A stretch of 25,717 bases of DNA, taken from positions 1-25,717 of the forward strand of contig NZ_CALDMP010000016.1 in the NCBI RefSeq assembly GCF_937915125.1. Direction: 5' to 3'. The stretch is from an uncultured Ruminococcus sp. Its GTDB lineage: Bacteria; Bacillota; Clostridia; Oscillospirales; Ruminococcaceae. A program made the position numbers and the translations under genes. Below, in pieces: positions 22,281 through 25,717 of this stretch. How positions within the stretch are numbered: position 1 is the stretch's first letter; the number at the start of each line of letters is the position of its first letter. The notes beneath the pieces are model-generated. The model worked only from the letters and a program-made list of their open reading frames with translations. It made no database searches and had not been told where the DNA came from.

Positions 22281-23453
22281 TTATAGGAAGGATTGCATTT
22301 GTGCAATTGCTTCTGTTTTTAAGGATTCAGTCACATGGGCATAAGTGTCAAGTGTAAATCCAACATTGGCATGTCCTAAAATCTGGGATAACGTTTTTGG
22401 CGACATGCCTGATTCTAAGGCTCTGGTAGCAAAGGTATGGCGCAATCCATGCACATTGATTTCACGAATCTGATGCCGCTTCAGCAAGTTTTTAAAGTCT
22501 CTTTGAAAGTCACGTGGATCAATCCAATTTCCGTTGGTAGTAGTGAATACATATTTTGGAGTTGGCAAACCGTTTCGCATCGCTTCCTGTTGCTGTACCT
22601 CATGATACCGACTCAGTTTTTCTGCAATTTCCGGTAGCAGGGGAATATTGCGAATAGAATGCGGTGTTTTGGGAATGTCAATTTTCATGACTGTTTTGCA
22701 GGTGGCGTTCTGATCTTCATTCTTTACACGATTGATAGCTTGCATCACACGGATATAGCTGCCGTCAGGATGCAGATGTACATTGTCCCAGGACAGAGCC
22801 AGCAATTCTCCCATGCGCATTCCGGTGTACAGATCCAGAAGAATTGCCATACCAAGGCGTTCTCCTGCAAGACATTGCTGTAGCTTTTTCTGTTCTTCAA
22901 CGGTGAAGTATCGCATTTCACTTTTCTTGCGTTTGGGGAGTACTGTGAAATCAGTGGGATTTCGGAGAATCAATCCAAGAGCGACAGCTTGACCAAGTGC
23001 TTTATGCAGCATATTGTGTAAGTTACGAAGGGTTTTGGGGCTTAAACCACCCTTACCACGCAGATTTCCATTTTTCAACTTGTTGTTATAGAACTGCTGT
23101 AAATGCATGGGAGTCAGGTCACAAAGCTTGATATGACCAATTTCAGGCTGAATATGCTTGTGAATATATGTTTCATAATTTACCAGCGTACTCAGGCGGA
23201 TTTCATTTCGGGCATAGGTATCAAGCCAAGTGGTGAGCCATGAATAAAGTGTTGTCTGACAAGGCTCCATATAGGTATTCGTTTTGATTTCAGATAATAG
23301 CTGATTGACTTTTTCGGAAACTTCCTTTTTGGTTTTTCCATAGAAATATTTCTTCTTTGGTTTCCCATCGGTGCTGTAAAGCGTGACGACACCGCGCCAA
23401 TGTCCCTGTTTATCCTTGTAAATGCTGCCCTCGTTGTTTGCTTTTTTGCGCAT
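22281..23453 (-). CDS. Tyrosine recombinase (integrase) of the second element
   Basis: The 390-residue integrase has an arm-binding N-terminus (NNEGSIYKDKQGHWRGV...KKKYFYGKT), a core-binding domain and a complete catalytic set: R213 (TGMRMGELLAL), H335 and R338 (VHGLRHTFA), H361 (LGHAN) and Y371. It starts 4 nt after the stop of the amidotransferase-like gene, with no strong ribosome site of its own (TGGTGA only), so it is probably translated by coupling. That is unusual, because integrases normally have their own control, and no excisionase is seen nearby. The family resemblance to the integrase at 15200-16402 and the adjacent helicase relic suggest two related elements. Its attachment site was not found. 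Confidence 0.9.
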   Translation of the reverse strand: MRKKANNEGSIYKDKQGHWRGVVTLYSTDGKPKKKYFYGKTKKEVSEKVNQLLSEIKTNTYMEPCQTTLYSWLTTWLDTYARNEIRLSTLVNYETYIHKHIQPEIGHIKLCDLTPMHLQQFYNNKLKNGNLRGKGGLSPKTLRNLHNMLHKALGQAVALGLILRNPTDFTVLPKRKKSEMRYFTVEEQKKLQQCLAGERLGMAILLDLYTGMRMGELLALSWDNVHLHPDGSYIRVMQAINRVKNEDQNATCKTVMKIDIPKTPHSIRNIPLLPEIAEKLSRYHEVQQQEAMRNGLPTPKYVFTTTNGNWIDPRDFQRDFKNLLKRHQIREINVHGLRHTFATRALESGMSPKTLSQILGHANVGFTLDTYAHVTESLKTEAIAQMQSFL

Positions 23454-23457
23454 GGTA

Positions 23458-24396
23458 TCACCAACTTTCCACAGAACGAAGTTCTTCTTGCAAGACGGAA
23501 GGCTCCATTAAAAAGGCTTCTATCTCATCGTAGGAATAGCCATAGTCCAGCAACTCCATCACTGTATCCGGCTCTACGCCAAAGCAAGTGCACATCTCTA
23601 AAATGGTATCCAGTTCGGTTTCATCCTCTTCCAAATCGTATTCCGAGAAGACATAGGGATGTCCCCACCGTTCAAAGCTGAATGTGCGAAAGGAATCCCT
23701 TGCCATATTGCCGAAGCGGTTGATGGAGAGAATATCGCCGGCATCTGTGGCAATGACTGCATAGGGATAGTGACTCAGCCCGCATGCTTTCAGTGCATGA
23801 TTTATGATGGACTGTGTAGAAGCGTAAACATATAGCCCCAATTCTTCGAAGAGAATCAGGTGCATAGGGCTGGAACCTTTGACGAAATACAGCGTATTCT
23901 TCTCATCCAGCAGGGTAAATGCGAAGCTGCCTTCTACAGCTTCTGCCGTAGCTTTCAGGGATTCAAAATCCAGTTTTCCAGCCTGCTCTAGCAGCTGCAC
24001 TGCTACATAGCTGTCTGTTTCTATTTTTGTGGCAGGGAGTTTCTTTTCTTTTCGCAAGTCTCTGTCGTTGTACAAAACGCCGTTGTGAGCAAAGGCAAAT
24101 TCTCTTCCGGCATAGCCACGGAATGGGTGGTTATTGTAGTTGAACTTCTGATTGCCCTGCGTGGTCAGGCGAGTGTGTCCCATAACAGCAGTCGTTCCAT
24201 ACGGCACACGGAAATGAACTTTATGGGCAGGCTTCGGACGCTTGAATATAGTAATCCTGTTGTTACGGACATAGGAGATGCCGCTTGCATCTGTACCACG
24301 TTCTTCCGCTGCATTGGCGAGAGATTGAGTCAACCTTTGCAGTAGGCGAGGGGAAACCTTTCCCTTATAGTCCAGCCATCCAAATAATGCACACAT
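23458..24396 (-). CDS. Class II glutamine-amidotransferase-like protein (Ntn hydrolase)
   Basis: Enzymes of this fold release ammonia from glutamine using an N-terminal cysteine. Starting at ATG 24396 gives MCALFGWLDY, placing the nucleophile at C2. GAGGAGG lies 8 nt upstream; a longer frame to 24429 would bury the cysteine. ERGTDASGI (32-40), MGHTRLTTQGN (72-82), AHNG (103-106) and TDSYVAV (127-133) match the glutamine-binding and oxyanion motifs of GATase II domains. There is no synthetase domain. The last 70 or so residues hold an acidic stretch and a small helical domain (VEPDTVMELLDYGYSYDEIE) resembling UBA-like bundles. The ATG lies one base past the amidoligase stop, so the two are coupled. 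It likely feeds ammonia to, or acts on amides made by, the amidoligase (312 residues). Confidence 0.85.
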   Translation of the reverse strand: MCALFGWLDYKGKVSPRLLQRLTQSLANAAEERGTDASGISYVRNNRITIFKRPKPAHKVHFRVPYGTTAVMGHTRLTTQGNQKFNYNNHPFRGYAGREFAFAHNGVLYNDRDLRKEKKLPATKIETDSYVAVQLLEQAGKLDFESLKATAEAVEGSFAFTLLDEKNTLYFVKGSSPMHLILFEELGLYVYASTQSIINHALKACGLSHYPYAVIATDAGDILSINRFGNMARDSFRTFSFERWGHPYVFSEYDLEEDETELDTILEMCTCFGVEPDTVMELLDYGYSYDEIEAFLMEPSVLQEELRSVESW

Positions 24397-24397
24397 C

Positions 24398-25486
24398 TTA
24401 CATCTCCTCCTCTGCGGTGATTTCTTCATTGACGTACAGGCGACGCTCTTTCAGGTACTGGATTAATTCCGGTTCGTTAATGGTTGTCATAAAAGCCGAC
24501 CAAGAAAGTCCTTGCATCTCCTCATCCGACAAAGCAAAAGCCACATCACAGATGCGGTTGACCATCTGCAATGTGGCAATGAGGGTATTGTATTTGAGCG
24601 TTCCACGGAACATGCGGAATTCGATTGTGGCGTGGTTGCACAGGTTTACGGCGGAGTATCTCCCATAGGATTCCTTTGCTTTGTCGAGAATTTTCTTTGG
24701 CGTGGATTCATAGCCATAGCGGGCTGCCCAACGGTTCATGGCAACTTCGGAACGTCTGGAAAACCGGAGCATTTCATTCCAATGCTGCTCTACAAAGTAG
24801 AGAATGCGGGAGATGGTTTCCTCCTGTCGTTCCCGTGTCTCTCCAAGGCTTTTTCGATTGACATGGACGTGCAATCCGCAGGTAGATGTCTGGTGAGAAC
24901 GATAACCAAGGTGGATGCATTTGCGGAGAATATCCTCCCAGCAGTATTCCTTATGGTAGTCCAATGTCATGGGATGGGTGACGATCTCCATGCCGTCATT
25001 GAGACTGCCGTCGGATTTGATGTAAATGCAGTCATCTGAATCATTGCCAATGTTGAGAATACGCTCCGCATAATCACTGTCCTTGCCGGCAACATCAATC
25101 TCCAGTTCTACACCGAAATAACGGTTGCCATTGCCGTAAAAGATCGGGTCGGGCTTGTAGCCGTAATCGTGGATATATGTATCCGCAAGCTCTTCAAAGC
25201 AGGATTCGCAGTAGTAGTTATCGTTGTGGCTGTAGACATCGTTCATGTGTACCAGGCAATCACAGTTTGTGCAGCGTGTGTAGTGCTCTTCATAGCAGTG
25301 CTGGCAGAGAGTGTGGTAATCGTCTCCGTAGATGTCATCATCGTAGATCAGCGCACCGCATTCATCGCAGGTGCTGCAATATTGCTCTACACAGTCCGTG
25401 CAGACAATGTCCTCGCCTACTATGCTATAGTCGTCAGTGTCAATGGGTGCTCCGCAGTGGGAGCAGTACAGTTTGTTTTCTTCCAT
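24398..25486 (-). CDS. Amidoligase-family enzyme with N-terminal zinc ribbons
   Basis: The 362-residue protein has CxxC pairs (YCSHCG, VCTDC, CDECG, LCQHC, RCTNCDC, YYCESC) in residues 8-97, forming several zinc-ribbon or LIM-like knuckles. An amidoligase domain of the glutamine-synthetase-like COOH-NH2 ligase fold follows, with GVELEID (125-131), SDGSLNDGMEIVTHP (158-172), GLHVHVN (204-210) and ATIEFRMFRGTL (286-297), the acidic, histidine and arginine motifs for ATP/metal and substrate. Comparative-genomics work on amidoligases (Iyer, Aravind and colleagues) predicted that such proteins join amine and carboxyl groups, often beside GATase II genes as here. GGAGG 8 nt before ATG 25486 supports this start; a longer frame to 25594 crosses a terminator hairpin. 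Substrate (protein, peptidoglycan or small molecule) is unknown; the zinc knuckles may recruit it. Confidence 0.85.
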   Translation of the reverse strand: MEENKLYCSHCGAPIDTDDYSIVGEDIVCTDCVEQYCSTCDECGALIYDDDIYGDDYHTLCQHCYEEHYTRCTNCDCLVHMNDVYSHNDNYYCESCFEELADTYIHDYGYKPDPIFYGNGNRYFGVELEIDVAGKDSDYAERILNIGNDSDDCIYIKSDGSLNDGMEIVTHPMTLDYHKEYCWEDILRKCIHLGYRSHQTSTCGLHVHVNRKSLGETRERQEETISRILYFVEQHWNEMLRFSRRSEVAMNRWAARYGYESTPKKILDKAKESYGRYSAVNLCNHATIEFRMFRGTLKYNTLIATLQMVNRICDVAFALSDEEMQGLSWSAFMTTINEPELIQYLKERRLYVNEEITAEEEM

Positions 25487-25504
25487 TTTGCGTTCCTCCA
25501 GATA

Positions 25505-25540
25505 ATAAAAATTGCCGTCCCGGATGAATCGAGACGGCGT
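25505..25540 (-). terminator. Hairpin terminator or attenuator upstream of the amidoligase
   Basis: GCCGTC (25514-25519) pairs with GACGGC (25533-25538). Leftward it is followed by AATTTTTATT. It lies between the stop of the preceding gene and the amidoligase ribosome site, so it either ends that gene or tunes read-through into the amidoligase operon. Confidence 0.65.
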
Positions 25541-25550
25541 TTGTTTTGGG

Positions 25551-25717
25551 TTAATATTCTTCTGCCAACAGCATCGTGCAATGGTCGCCATCATCTATGA
25601 CATAGATTTTGGCAGTGACGGGATGGGGCAAATTCAGCAGGTATTCTCTCTTGAATTCCGGCTGTTCCTGCTCATGAATAACGCTTTGCATCTCTCGGCA
25701 AATAGAAAGCCGAAAGA
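25551..25717 (-). CDS. C-terminal end of an unrecognised protein (partial at window edge)
   Basis: An open minus-strand frame enters from the right edge and ends at TAA (25551-25553), giving 54 residues that close with NLPHPVTAKIYVIDDGDHC and MLLAEEY. It is upstream of the amidoligase gene in the same direction, with the terminator at 25505-25540 between them. The sequence reads like real coding sequence (acidic, no low complexity), but the family is not recognisable from this fragment. It is probably another gene of the second element. Confidence 0.55.
   Translation of the reverse strand, partial: FRLSICREMQSVIHEQEQPEFKREYLLNLPHPVTAKIYVIDDGDHCTMLLAEEY

Noticed and set aside
24397..24429. 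Longer amidotransferase start with 11 extra residues
   Set aside because: It would move the nucleophilic cysteine away from position 2 and overlap the amidoligase gene.
25487..25594. Longer amidoligase start with 36 extra residues
   Set aside because: The extension overlaps the end of the upstream gene and a terminator hairpin; GGAGG supports ATG 25486.

Overview
The window looks like Ruminococcus (Firmicutes, Oscillospiraceae), close to the cellulosome-forming species R. flavefaciens, R. champanellensis and R. albus. Evidence: five dockerin-bearing reading frames, threonine-rich linkers, Gram-positive signal peptides, strong AGGAGG ribosome sites and TTGAMA/TATAAT promoters. Species is not assignable by eye.

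Layout. (1) 1-1115: the last 13 codons of a dockerin protein, its terminator, and a C-terminally damaged IS5-family transposase. (2) 1163-11123: a cellulosomal pectin locus. A leftward regulator (sugar-binding-protein-like sensor plus AraC helix-turn-helix) faces rightward secreted genes: a broken relic, a dockerin protein with an HEMGH metal site, two multidomain PL1-type pectate lyases with dockerins, and a second broken relic in which an expected TGG is TGA. (3) 11124-12037: a gene-free junction with terminators, short direct repeats, the 3' 45 nt of an initiator tRNA-fMet gene (probable attachment site) and a promoter firing directly into a hairpin. (4) 12038-16698: a leftward mobilizable-element module (relaxase, MobC-like protein, SF3 helicase, tyrosine integrase, excisionase). 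(5) 16775-19486: a rightward two-gene operon behind a good promoter and three 21-bp-spaced repeats. Its first product is unrecognised; the second begins with a kinase-like catalytic loop and no N-lobe. (6) 19806-21800: a leftward BspA-like leucine-rich-repeat protein with a dockerin. (7) 22036-25717: a second element with a 69-bp relic of the same helicase gene, a second tyrosine integrase, and an apparent operon of a class II glutamine-amidotransferase-like protein and a zinc-ribbon amidoligase, plus the end of one more gene.

How they work together. The dockerin enzymes would be secreted and docked on a cell-surface cohesin scaffold to attack pectin and bind plant wall or other surfaces; the adjacent regulator is a natural candidate to switch them on. 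Two related integrative mobilizable elements appear to have entered around these host genes. One carries the unknown/kinase-like pair as cargo, the other the amidoligase/amidotransferase pair. These two cargo operons are the best candidates for under-described biology.
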